From Alphaproteobacteria bacterium (GTDB lineage Bacteria > Pseudomonadota > Alphaproteobacteria > UBA3830), in assembly GCA_025998595.1 (NCBI GenBank), contig BNWE01000023.1, positions 1 through 17,011 of the forward strand: a stretch of 17,011 nucleotides of DNA. Reading direction: 5' to 3'. Made by a program: the position numbers and the translations under genes. The notes beneath the pieces were generated by a model. It made no database searches, had not been told where the DNA came from, and saw only the letters and a list, made by a program, of their open reading frames with translations. This document shows positions 1-7,411 of the stretch, piece by piece (position 1 is the first letter of the stretch; every line of letters starts with the position of its first letter).

Positions 1-2
1 AA

Positions 3-110
3 AATTTAGCAGTATTTTATAATAAAGCGCCAGTACGCAATAAAGATGGTTCGGTTTCTCCACCTCAGTCTTCTCTCGCGAATTTTGTTAGGAAGTACAT
101 AGCTATATAA
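3..110 (+). CDS. 3' fragment of an unidentified plus-strand gene (partial)
   Basis: Frame 3 is open from the window edge to a TAA at 108-110 and gives 35 residues of ordinary composition, ending in SLANFVRKYIAI. It would be the C-terminus of a gene that starts outside the window. I do not recognise the product. It overlaps the end of the convergent minus-strand gene by 46 bases, which is possible but unusual, so one of the two readings may be wrong. Thirty-five open codons can arise by chance, so this is a weak call made mainly on protein-like composition. Confidence 0.3.
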   Translation, partial: NLAVFYNKAPVRNKDGSVSPPQSSLANFVRKYIAI

Positions 111-619
111 GTACACTTGGCGCTAGCTGTGGACAAAATCTCGATCAGCGCTTGTTGCCAATCAGATTTAGCATCAACACATTTTAGACAGTTATGGCAT
201 ATTTTAACCAATAAAACCATTCTGTCTTGCAACAGATTATATTCTGTCTTCGTTATTGAATGGTACTTTCTTATATCCTCAACTATTTCACTAGAAACAC
301 CTTCTTTACTATAATACTCAGGTGTCTGTAAATCTTGGTGAGATGGTCGACTTTTGAATATTTTGTTCAGTGTTTCCAGATAGCTATCGTCCTCCGATAT
401 CATTGCCGAAACAGGCGGAGGACTAACAGATCTAATCTGTATCACTTTTTCCACGCCTTCACGAAATTTTTTTAAAGCCTCACCGCTCTTTGGAGGGGGA
501 GATTCACTGTCACTTTTCGGAGGCAGAGAGGGCTCGCTGACATCCCTCTTCATAGCCTCACTATCGGCATAAAACAAAGAGAGAATTAAAAATCCCCTCA
601 CCGCTGCTTGTAACTTCAT
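65..619 (-). CDS. Small exported protein of unknown function
   Basis: This encodes 184 residues. The first 22 look like a signal peptide: MKLQ, then a hydrophobic stretch (AAVRGFLILSLFYA), then DSEA as a plausible cleavage site. A Pro/Ser/Lys-rich disordered stretch follows (about residues 28-50), and then a predicted helical domain with four cysteines in its second half (HNCLKC near 141 and AKC near 168). A GGAG sits a few bases before the ATG at 617-619, which supports the start. I recognise no family. It is divergent from the type VI secretion operon and shares its upstream region. An exported helper or substrate of that system is conceivable, but this rests on position alone. Confidence 0.6.
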   Translation of the reverse strand: MKLQAAVRGFLILSLFYADSEAMKRDVSEPSLPPKSDSESPPPKSGEALKKFREGVEKVIQIRSVSPPPVSAMISEDDSYLETLNKIFKSRPSHQDLQTPEYYSKEGVSSEIVEDIRKYHSITKTEYNLLQDRMVLLVKICHNCLKCVDAKSDWQQALIEILSTASAKCTYIAMYFLTKFARED

Positions 620-774
620 TTATAACTCCATGTTTAACTAATCAAATCATATGCGAAAATAATTAATACAGTGTTAAAATTCAAAACTTTTCTCGGAAAT
701 TTTTGAAAGAAAGTTGATATCATCTGATCATTTGAGGAGATGCATTCACATTAGACCTGTTGCATTACCTTCCT

Positions 775-840
775 CTGTACGATAGCGCAGCAGTAAACGC
801 GCGTGCTGCAAGCACCGGCTCGGACCTTCAAGCTGGTAAC
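775..840 (+). repeat. Possible palindromic-repeat copy in the Hcp leader region
   Basis: The sequence around 805-817 contains GTGCTGCAAGCAC, an inverted repeat with 5-base arms that is shared exactly with the copy at 7479-7491. It is preceded by CTGTAC, as in that copy. Read in the Hcp frame it gives a peptide with YDSAAV and RAAST, resembling the YHSAGSEA and EAAST pieces of the rnhB inserts. Reading runs on from it into the Hcp-like gene without a stop. Similarity is partial and the boundaries are guesses. Confidence 0.4.
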
Positions 841-894
841 TATTTGTTAATAATTGGTGGATATTATTACCATGTTATGTTGGCGGTGGTTTCC

Positions 895-1440
895 ATGAGT
901 AGTTTCGTAAATCCTTTTTTTTTCAGAGATCCTTTTAAAGATAGCGCGAAATATGATGACAAGGCTCGCAATCACGGACAGTTTTGGGTGATATCAGCCG
1001 ATAAGATTTTTTCCTCTGATATAGATGGGCTAAAAGAATTCGCAATGTTTTGGGATATCGATTTCGCTGTAACAAGATTCTCGCTATTTGACGGAGCAAA
1101 ATCTTCCGATAGCGCCGTTTGCGCCAAAGATGTGAGAATATACATGCCTCCGGGAAGAAGCTGCGCCATGCTTCAGGGGTATCTCGCCAACGGAAAGGAA
1201 ATCTCGAAAATCAAAATAAAAAAAGTTGCGCCCATTTCCGGTAAACTCGAGGCTCTTGAAGAAAAGGAGTTCTCGAAATGCATTGTGCAATCATTTGAGC
1301 GCAGGGGAGACATGGCGGCGTTTGGTTTTCGCTATTCATCTTACTCGGATTCCTACACAGATTTCAAAGATGATAACACAAAACTTGGTACATCTGCGAC
1401 AAAGGTAGATCTTGCAACTTGGGAAATAGAAAGCAGTTAA
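895..1440 (+). CDS. tssD: Hcp-like tube protein of a type VI secretion system (TssD)
   Basis: From the ATG at 895 the product is 181 residues, the size of Hcp, the ring protein that stacks into the T6SS tube. The sequence is not a close match to textbook Hcp. The call rests on the alternating beta-strand pattern, a central LANGKEISKIKIKK segment like the Hcp LANGKHI region, a C-terminal FGFRYSSYSDSY strand followed by DLATWEIE, and its place directly before tssE. The frame stays open upstream to 736, with a TTG at 760 and an ATG at 877. I prefer 895 because GGCGGTGG lies 5-12 bases before it and the upstream part looks like repeat sequence. An unrelated T6SS accessory protein is the alternative. 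Confidence 0.55.
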   Translation: MSSFVNPFFFRDPFKDSAKYDDKARNHGQFWVISADKIFSSDIDGLKEFAMFWDIDFAVTRFSLFDGAKSSDSAVCAKDVRIYMPPGRSCAMLQGYLANGKEISKIKIKKVAPISGKLEALEEKEFSKCIVQSFERRGDMAAFGFRYSSYSDSYTDFKDDNTKLGTSATKVDLATWEIESS

Positions 1441-1455
1441 AAGGGAGTAAAAACA

Positions 1456-1896
1456 ATGGGTAATGCTACAATAGCCCCACTATTCGACAGATTAATTGAT
1501 GAAGATATAGATGTTCCATTTGAAAAAAATCCCAAGAAGTATTCTTCACGAGAGGAGTACCAGACAGCCATAATGATAGATCTCTCTCGTTTGCTTAATA
1601 CCAGAGTTTCGATGTTCTGGAGGAACTACGCCGAAAAGAATAAGGTGGTATTACCGTTTTTATATGGTGTTAGCGTTACCGGCGTACTATCCGCCGACAG
1701 TGTTTTCGAATTGCAGGAATTGGAGGCGAGAATTGAAGCGGTAATCGCGCAATTTGAGCCTCGTCTCGTCGATACCAAATGCAGTATTCAGACCATAGGC
1801 AACGATCATGCTTCACTTTTTATTAATATTGATGCAGCAATGATTTTTGAAAATCGCAGAGCATTTATCTCATTTCCAGTAGTGATAGACGTTTAA
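1456..1896 (+). CDS. tssE: Type VI secretion baseplate subunit TssE (gp25-like)
   Basis: This 146-residue protein has the marks of the TssE/gp25 family: an acidic leader with PLFDRLIDED, LSRLLNTR at about 43-50, a FLYGVSVTG segment near 68-76, and the hallmark FEPRL at 100-104. TssE is the small wedge protein of the T6SS baseplate, homologous to phage T4 gp25, and helps start sheath polymerisation. A clear GGGAG precedes the ATG. It starts 15 bases after the Hcp-like gene and ends 1 base before tssF, so the genes form one operon with coupled translation. The length is normal for the family. Confidence 0.88.
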   Translation: MGNATIAPLFDRLIDEDIDVPFEKNPKKYSSREEYQTAIMIDLSRLLNTRVSMFWRNYAEKNKVVLPFLYGVSVTGVLSADSVFELQELEARIEAVIAQFEPRLVDTKCSIQTIGNDHASLFINIDAAMIFENRRAFISFPVVIDV

Positions 1897-1897
1897 C

Positions 1898-3664
1898 ATG
1901 ATTAAAAGCGACATAGATTTATTAGCAGAATATTATCAGTATGAGCTCTCGTATCTGAGGAGTGCAGGCCAGGATTTTTCCGCTAGATTTCCCAAAATAG
2001 CCAGAAGGTTGGACATATCCCACAACGAGTCTTCGGATCCGCATGTGGAGCGCATGATCGAGAGCTTTGCGTTTCTCACGGGAAAGCTGCAGAAACAGAT
2101 CGACGACCAATTTCCGGAGATAGCCTCGTCTTTGCTTGATGTGTTGTATAAGCCACTGATGCTGCCAACTCCGTCCTGCACAATGGTATGCTTTGACGTG
2201 GATACCAAGAGATCTGCGAAATCTCCTGGACTCACGGTACCCAAAAACACCCAGGTACATGCTACAGGTCATTCGGGAGAAACGTGCACTTTTCGCACAT
2301 CCCATGATCTGCAGCTTTGGCCCATTAGCATTCAATCCGCGGACATTGTTCACAAAGAGCATATTCCCGCCTATTGTTCCACATCAACGTATTTTCTAAA
2401 AATGGGAATGAAATATGATGGTATAGCCGGATCCAAAACACCCAGTAATCTTAGAATATACATACACGCCGATGCGCTGTTGCGGAGCAAGATTTTTGCG
2501 GCCATTTTTGCTACCGAAGAAAACGTCACCCATCAGAAAGGCAACGACTTCGAGCTTCTATCTAAAATTTCGCCGGTGGGATTGGAGGACAACGAGTCAC
2601 TGCTTCCATATCCCACTTCCGTTCACAAGGGATTCCGATTGCTGCACGAATACTTCTCATTTCCCGATAAATTCTATGGATTCGACATAACAATTCCGGA
2701 ATCCATAACATTGGACGGTGAGTTTTTCCTATACATTCCCATGAATCACGATGTATCCATAAGTGTTTCTGCCAAAAATTTCTCGTTATCGTCTGTACCG
2801 GCCGTAAATCTGTTTTCCAAGTTATCGGAGCCGCTGAGACTTGATCATAAGCAGGTGGAATATTGCCTGGTGCCGGATTATCGTCGATACCACAGTCACG
2901 AAATATATTCCATAGAGAAAATGGTGGCTATTGATACCAAAAATAACGACGAAATAGAAATAAAGGAATTTTTTTCCTGCGATCACAGTTCTAGTGATCA
3001 TAAAATATTCTGGAAATCCCGACGGAAAAAGTCCTACGTAAAAGATGCTCAGGGAGAGGATGTTCACGTATCATTCATAGATATGGATTTTAATCCGAAA
3101 TTTCCAGCCGATAAGATATTTTATGCACATACTTTATGCACCAATAGATACACGGCGGAACAGATTCCGGTCAACGGCCTATTGAAGATAGAAATATCGG
3201 TTCCTGTGAAACAAATATATTGTCTGGATCGTCCGACAATTCAGAAACCCTGCATAAAGAGTGGAGAAGTCCTATGGAAACTGATATCGGCGTTGTCTCT
3301 GAACTCTCTGTCTTTCAGCAACGATGGTATTTATAAATTAAAGGAAGTCCTGAATGTCTTTGCCGATATTTCAAAATCAAGCGTAGCGGAAGAAGTCGAT
3401 GCAATCGTATCGATAACCAGTAAAATAGTGGCCCAAAGAATAAACGATCGCTCGTGGGAGGGATTTGCCAGAGGAGCCAGCATAGAAATGCTATTCGATG
3501 AGTGTCTTCCGAATCTGGGACTGCCACTCAGTTTGGTTATCTCCAGATTTCTCGCTTCCCACACTGCAATTAATACTTTTACGGAATTGTCCGTCAAGAA
3601 TGTGTCTGAAAATGGAGTTCTAAAACGATGGGATCAGAATTACGGAAACAAGAATTATCTCTAG
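1898..3664 (+). CDS. tssF: Type VI secretion baseplate subunit TssF
   Basis: This 588-residue protein matches the TssF (VasA/ImpG) family over its start. EYYQYELSYLRSAG near residue 11, then FSARFPKIARRL, DPHVERMIESFAFLTGKLQ and FPEIASSLLDVLYKP reproduce the family N-terminus. The long middle and C-terminal part is beta-rich as expected. TssF forms the baseplate wedge with TssG and TssE. It follows tssE after a single base and overlaps tssG by 37 bases, fitting the stoichiometric TssF2-TssG wedge. Length is near the lower end of the usual range, with no break or missing block that I can see. Confidence 0.92.
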   Translation: MIKSDIDLLAEYYQYELSYLRSAGQDFSARFPKIARRLDISHNESSDPHVERMIESFAFLTGKLQKQIDDQFPEIASSLLDVLYKPLMLPTPSCTMVCFDVDTKRSAKSPGLTVPKNTQVHATGHSGETCTFRTSHDLQLWPISIQSADIVHKEHIPAYCSTSTYFLKMGMKYDGIAGSKTPSNLRIYIHADALLRSKIFAAIFATEENVTHQKGNDFELLSKISPVGLEDNESLLPYPTSVHKGFRLLHEYFSFPDKFYGFDITIPESITLDGEFFLYIPMNHDVSISVSAKNFSLSSVPAVNLFSKLSEPLRLDHKQVEYCLVPDYRRYHSHEIYSIEKMVAIDTKNNDEIEIKEFFSCDHSSSDHKIFWKSRRKKSYVKDAQGEDVHVSFIDMDFNPKFPADKIFYAHTLCTNRYTAEQIPVNGLLKIEISVPVKQIYCLDRPTIQKPCIKSGEVLWKLISALSLNSLSFSNDGIYKLKEVLNVFADISKSSVAEEVDAIVSITSKIVAQRINDRSWEGFARGASIEMLFDECLPNLGLPLSLVISRFLASHTAINTFTELSVKNVSENGVLKRWDQNYGNKNYL

Positions 3665-4569
3665 TTGATACGCTAAAAGCAAAGCCAAAACAGTTTTCCT
3701 TCGAAATGGCCTCCTATGTGCTGGAGCATGGATCCAAGGTTTCGTTTGGAAAAGAGACAAGTATTTCCCAATCGCCTTTTAAAACGCGAAGCATAACTTC
3801 GTTCCATCTGCGTGCCACGGAAATAGAAAAAATATCAGAAATTGACGGTATAAATACAGTATTCATAGAAAGATTGGCCATTGCTGGCTTAAACGCGCCT
3901 CTTCCTACGCCGTACGCAGAACTTATTTGCATGAGAAGAATTGAGCAGGATGTGGCCATAGCAGCTTTCATAAACGCCTTCAATTCACGATTGCTGGGAA
4001 TTTCCTACCAAATCAGCAAACGCCGCTGCCTATCGTTGCAGAATCACAAGAAAAATTGCCCGCTGACACGCGTTTTGGCGACATTTCTGGGAGATAATCC
4101 AGCGACAATGGATCGAAGATTGGCAAGACTTGCGTATTTGTTCTGGACAAAGGAAAAAAGTGCGGCAGGATTAGAGGCTGTCATAACCTCGTATTTTAAT
4201 CTGGAAACACATGTCAAGCAATTTAGACCGTTTTGGTGCGAAAGACATAATATCGCGCATCTGGGGAAGCATAAACTGAAACTGGGAGAAAATTCTATGC
4301 TTGGACATAAAATTCCGCTTTCTTCATTTGCAATAGAAATAGAACTTAGCCACAAGAACTACATGTACATCTATAATATGTTGACAGACAAAACACATAT
4401 AGCCAAACTGAAATTTCTCATAAAAAAATATCTGGGAGATTTCTTCAGTTGCAAACTCAAATTAATTCCCCAGTACGTTCCTCCATTACAATTTAGAAAT
4501 GCACGCTTGGGAAAAACTGCCTGGCTCCCGTCCAATAAACTGGATAGCGCCATAGTTATGTGTCATTAA
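3628..4569 (+). CDS. tssG: Type VI secretion baseplate subunit TssG
   Basis: This 313-residue protein has the TssG (VasB/ImpH) pattern: QFSFEMASYVLEHG near the N-terminus, a GLNAPLPTPYAEL segment near residue 88, and INAFNSRLLGISYQISKR near 118. These correspond to the family's GxxGPLPxxxxE and FxxxFNHRLxxLxY motifs. TssG joins TssF in the baseplate wedge. The ATG at 3628 lies inside the end of tssF, and GGAG at 3614-3617 is 10 bases upstream, so translation is probably coupled. It is the last gene of the operon, facing rnhB. I found no clear hairpin plus T-run terminator after it. Confidence 0.88.
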   Translation: MGSELRKQELSLVDTLKAKPKQFSFEMASYVLEHGSKVSFGKETSISQSPFKTRSITSFHLRATEIEKISEIDGINTVFIERLAIAGLNAPLPTPYAELICMRRIEQDVAIAAFINAFNSRLLGISYQISKRRCLSLQNHKKNCPLTRVLATFLGDNPATMDRRLARLAYLFWTKEKSAAGLEAVITSYFNLETHVKQFRPFWCERHNIAHLGKHKLKLGENSMLGHKIPLSSFAIEIELSHKNYMYIYNMLTDKTHIAKLKFLIKKYLGDFFSCKLKLIPQYVPPLQFRNARLGKTAWLPSNKLDSAIVMCH

Positions 4570-4684
4570 TTTTTGGGAAAAAACCAGAGGCCATATTTGA
4601 CAATTCGTTTCCTATGAATTGCCATACTAGTCTATTACATTGAAGGACTTAGCGGATATGAAATTCCTCGTAACTTACAATCCA

Positions 4685-4714
4685 GAGGAGCGGAGCGACG
4701 TAGGGAACCAGTGG
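4685..4714. repeat. Dispersed-repeat-like motif in the tssG-rnhB gap
   Basis: The gap of 282 bases between the convergent tssG and rnhB contains GAGGAGCGGAGCGACG followed by TAGGGAACC. The core GAGGAGCGNAGCGACG resembles short palindromic repeats scattered through Rickettsia and many other bacterial genomes, usually ending in a CAATCC-like tail. Only one copy is present here, so its repeat nature is inferred from that resemblance. The rest of the gap holds a 6-base-arm hairpin (CAATTC and GAATTG near 4600-4620) and an AT-rich inverted repeat near 4742-4760, but no gene. Confidence 0.35.
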
Positions 4715-4851
4715 AACAAAAATCCGCATTCTCAGTTAAATTGTGTATACTAATATACAACTCTCTGCAGGATTACTCAATGGCTCATTCGCCATTTTTT
4801 TGCTCTAATCTGCAAAAACGCTCGCTTTTTTGGTTGCTACTTGATGCACCA

Positions 4852-5901
4852 TTACACTGGCAGCAAAGACAACTGTGAAACCGGAGAAAAGCTCTTTCTA
4901 TGATGGGGCGTAATTCCATATTTAGCAATTGCTCGCAGGTGAGCAGTTGTTCCATAGCCAACGTTGGTATCCCAGGAATAATGCGGAAATTGCTCCGAAA
5001 GATTGCGCATATAGTTATCGCGATATTCTTTTGCAATTATTGAAGCAAGAGATATGGACAGCACCTTTTCATCGCCCCGAACAATAGTTTTTATTTCTAC
5101 ACCTTTTATATTAGGAGCAATATTACCGTCCACCAGTGCCAACGTGACGTTGGATCCGTTTTCTGCTTCGCTACCAGCTGAAGGGTATGCAAGCGCTATC
5201 TTCGAAGTCGAAGCTGCTTCGGCAATAGTAAGTGCCCGTGGTGCAACCACTGCTTCGCTACCAGCTGAATGGTATGCAAGCGCTATCTTCGAAGTCGAAG
5301 CTGCTTCGGCAATAGTAAGCGCTCGTGGTGCAACCACTGCTTCGCTACCAGCTGAATGGTATGCAAGCGCTATCTTCGAAGTCGAAGCTGCTTCGTCAAT
5401 AGTAAGCGCTCGTGGTGCAACCACTGCTTTGCTACCAACCGATGAGTATGCTCTTTCCATTGATAGCAGCGACGCATTCAATATATTTAGCTCATCGATT
5501 TCTTCGACTGTCGCGAATCCTATGGAATATTTTATTTGATCCGATGAACAACGATCGATCCAATCTATTACTCTCTGCCGCTGTTTTCTTGTCATTTTCT
5601 TGGAATCTCTTATGGGCAATATTTTTGAATTTTCTTCTAGATATTTAGCAAGATCAGCACATATCCAGACTGCCGCAGAAACGACAGGACCGGCAAGTGG
5701 CCCACGTCCAACCTCGTCAATGCCAACGCTATTGCCTATTTCGATACAGTTGTCATCGTACCAAGCCAGCGTGACGCTGGCCCCATTTTCTGCCTTGATA
5801 CCTTCCGAAATGTATGCTGACTGTACCTCTGGTGTTGAAGCTGCCTCAGCAATAGCAAATGCCCGTCCTGCAAGGACTTTAGTTATCTTTCCGTTTTTCA
5901 A
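4852..5901 (-). CDS. rnhB: Ribonuclease HII with in-frame repeat insertions
   Basis: RNase HII removes ribonucleotides from DNA and primer RNA from RNA/DNA hybrids. The core is clear: GIDEVGRGPLAGPVVSAA from residue 60, IRDSKKMTRKQR near 97, LNASLLSMERA near 141-151, LVDGN at 256-260, SLASIIAKEYRD at 284-295 and GYGTTAHLRAI near 315. All four catalytic acids are present (D62, E63, D258, D295). The protein is 349 residues against about 200 for the family. The excess sits in two places, about residues 12-50 before the core and about 152-255 between MERA and VDGN, both made of the same repeat peptide. The second site is a variable loop in the family, so folding may survive. It overlaps the antiporter gene by 23 bases and is probably co-transcribed with it. 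Confidence 0.9.
   Translation of the reverse strand: MKNGKITKVLAGRAFAIAEAASTPEVQSAYISEGIKAENGASVTLAWYDDNCIEIGNSVGIDEVGRGPLAGPVVSAAVWICADLAKYLEENSKILPIRDSKKMTRKQRQRVIDWIDRCSSDQIKYSIGFATVEEIDELNILNASLLSMERAYSSVGSKAVVAPRALTIDEAASTSKIALAYHSAGSEAVVAPRALTIAEAASTSKIALAYHSAGSEAVVAPRALTIAEAASTSKIALAYPSAGSEAENGSNVTLALVDGNIAPNIKGVEIKTIVRGDEKVLSISLASIIAKEYRDNYMRNLSEQFPHYSWDTNVGYGTTAHLRAIAKYGITPHHRKSFSPVSQLSLLPV
5137..5448 (-). repeat. Palindromic repeat, tandemly expanded inside rnhB (87-bp units)
   Basis: Three 87-bp units (5188-5274, 5275-5361, 5362-5448), exactly 29 codons each, encode YHSAGSEAVVAPRALTIAEAA plus STSKIALA; a partial unit follows and the array ends in an AENGSNVTLAL segment. The 5362-5448 unit has diverged most, with SSVGSKA and IDEAA. 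Inside each unit are inverted repeats on the plus strand: GTGGTGCAACCAC, GAAGCTGCTTC and CTTCGAAGTCGAAG. The end carries the perfect 15-base palindrome CCAACGTGACGTTGG at 5139-5153. The period is a multiple of three and the reading frame is kept. The plus strand is also open across the whole block. Confidence 0.88.
5752..5868 (-). repeat. Second copy of the palindromic repeat, in the rnhB N-terminus
   Basis: Residues 12-50 of RNase HII (AIAEAASTPEVQSAY, then AENGASVTLAW) line up with the end of the internal insert (TIAEAASTSKIALAY, then AENGSNVTLAL). The DNA carries the palindrome GCCAGCGTGACGCTGGC at 5765-5781, with 8-base arms, matching the place of CCAACGTGACGTTGG in the internal copy while differing in sequence. 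Compensating base changes on both arms suggest that the hairpin, not only the peptide, was maintained or that a structured element moved. Confidence 0.82.
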
Positions 5902-7189
5902 GGAGATTCCTGCCTTTTCTATGCAACGCTGAAGAAGTCCTGTTGCAAAGCTTAGATATAAACGACGAGAAATGATGCATTTTCTTTATTTCGCGATCAA
6001 AAGCTAATTGCAAAAAGTCGAAAGACGATGCCGCGGACACACTTTCAGCTATAGCACGACATCTTTCAGCAAAAATCAGCCAAAACGGACTCAAAAACAA
6101 GCTGAGTGTTGTGAGACTAACCAGGAATTTCACACCTGCGGTATTGACAAGTCCACCTTTGCCAGCCGCAGAAACCAACATGAATGAAAACTCTCCCACA
6201 TTCGCTAGGAGTACGCTTATGACAAACGATTCCTTCAGGGAAAATTTACATGATCTGAGTACAAAAATATTTATTATGGTTTTTCCAAACGTAACAAATA
6301 TAAGTGCGGAGAAAATTATCAGGAAATGATCAATGATAAATTTTATGTCCACCAACAATCCTACGCTGAGAAAAAACGTCATGAGAAGCAGCTCTTCTAT
6401 TGGTGCCGCTATGTTTTTTATTTCGTTCTTCATATTGGAGTTTCCAAGCATCAATCCAGCGATAAATCCACCAAATGGAGCGGATAATCCGATTAGTTCA
6501 GCCAAAACAGCGCTTCCAAGACAAATGCCAAATATGGACATCGTAAGCATATCTTCGTGCTTTTTTATAAAACCTGCCAATTTATGAATGTGCTTGTTAC
6601 GATACCTCAGAAAATAGAAAACAATCAGAGCAGACGCTACCAGCACCAAAGATATATTTGTAGTATTATAATCGCCACGCGATCCCAGGAAATTTATTAT
6701 TATCACCATTAGCAGTGCCACAAGATCCTGTGATACCAATATTCCAAACGTATTTTCTTCTATGTTGTCATCACGTTCTCGCAGATATTTCAATGACTTA
6801 ACTGTTACTGCGGTGGAAGACAATGCCACACAAAACGTTATCAAAACCACTACAGAACTTGCTATATGCAGAAGCTCTCCGGTAATTAGCATAACAACAT
6901 ATATCAGTGCCGTAGAAAGAACCGTAAAGGCAAGCGATGTTTTCCAAATGTTTTTTACTTTTTCAAACGACAGCCCAAGGCCTATAGCAAACAATAGGAA
7001 CAGTATTCCCATTTCAGAAAATACTCCAACGACCTCCCTATCGACTATGAATTGTAGGCATGATGGCCCAAGCAAAACTCCCGCTATTATGTATCCTAAA
7101 ATCGGGCTATATCCCAGTGACGATAGAGCCAATCCCGATCCCATCGCGCATAACACAACCGACGCTATTTGTGCAACAGTCCAATTCAT
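5879..7189 (-). CDS. CPA2-family monovalent cation/proton antiporter (KefB-like membrane domain)
   Basis: This is a 436-residue integral membrane protein with about 12 hydrophobic segments. Family marks are LGYIIAGVLLGPS at 31-43, ALSSTAVTVKSL near 122, ILVSQDLVALLMV at 150-162 with the conserved QD pair, and FGGFIAGLMLGN in the second half. Such proteins exchange K+ or Na+ for H+ across the inner membrane. It stops soon after the membrane domain, with a short basic tail and no TrkA-N/RCK nucleotide-binding domain, so it is shorter than KefB/KefC and probably not regulated through that domain. A good promoter lies about 125-150 bases upstream, and rnhB follows with a 23-base overlap. Which ion is carried cannot be told from sequence. 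Confidence 0.85.
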   Translation of the reverse strand: MNWTVAQIASVVLCAMGSGLALSSLGYSPILGYIIAGVLLGPSCLQFIVDREVVGVFSEMGILFLLFAIGLGLSFEKVKNIWKTSLAFTVLSTALIYVVMLITGELLHIASSVVVLITFCVALSSTAVTVKSLKYLRERDDNIEENTFGILVSQDLVALLMVIIINFLGSRGDYNTTNISLVLVASALIVFYFLRYRNKHIHKLAGFIKKHEDMLTMSIFGICLGSAVLAELIGLSAPFGGFIAGLMLGNSNMKNEIKNIAAPIEELLLMTFFLSVGLLVDIKFIIDHFLIIFSALIFVTFGKTIINIFVLRSCKFSLKESFVISVLLANVGEFSFMLVSAAGKGGLVNTAGVKFLVSLTTLSLFLSPFWLIFAERCRAIAESVSAASSFDFLQLAFDREIKKMHHFSSFISKLCNRTSSALHRKGRNLLEKRKDN

Positions 7190-7312
7190 ATCTAATTATC
7201 TCTCAATCAACTCCAAACAGATCGTTAACACATTTCATCAAACGAAAGCACTCCGTAAACGAGCACTACGCTCTATTTTTTCCTTCGTTTTTTAGAAAAA
7301 TCACCATAGGAC

Positions 7313-7340
7313 AATATACTTTGAAAAAAATAATCGTCAA
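7313..7340 (-). promoter_or_regulatory. Sigma70-type promoter for the antiporter-rnhB pair
   Basis: On the minus strand TTGACG (7335-7340) and TATATT (7313-7318) are separated by 16 bases, close to the housekeeping consensus. Transcription would start near 7305, leaving a leader of about 115 bases before the antiporter start. That leader contains a small hairpin (GAGC and GCTC arms). Together with the long gap after the kinase gene, this suggests the antiporter and rnhB have their own transcript. Confidence 0.55.
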
Positions 7341-7411
7341 TAACAACCCACCTATATATTCTATAACAAAAACTAGAAGAAACACCGAGCTCTCGCAATT
7401 TAAGTTCTACA

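Noticed and set aside
5188..5448. CRISPR-like array
   Set aside because: The units are head-to-tail and near-identical over their full 87 bp with no unique spacers, and no cas gene is near.
5054..5539. 161-codon plus-strand frame with repeated peptide, possible antigen-like repeat protein
   Set aside because: It lies opposite rnhB, whose catalytic motifs are intact; the frame exists because the repeat is palindromic and free of stops on both strands.
5990..6060. Further repeat copy in the antiporter C-terminus (RAIAESVSAASS resembles the rnhB insert)
   Set aside because: The DNA similarity is weak and no palindrome like those of the other copies was found, so it may be chance.
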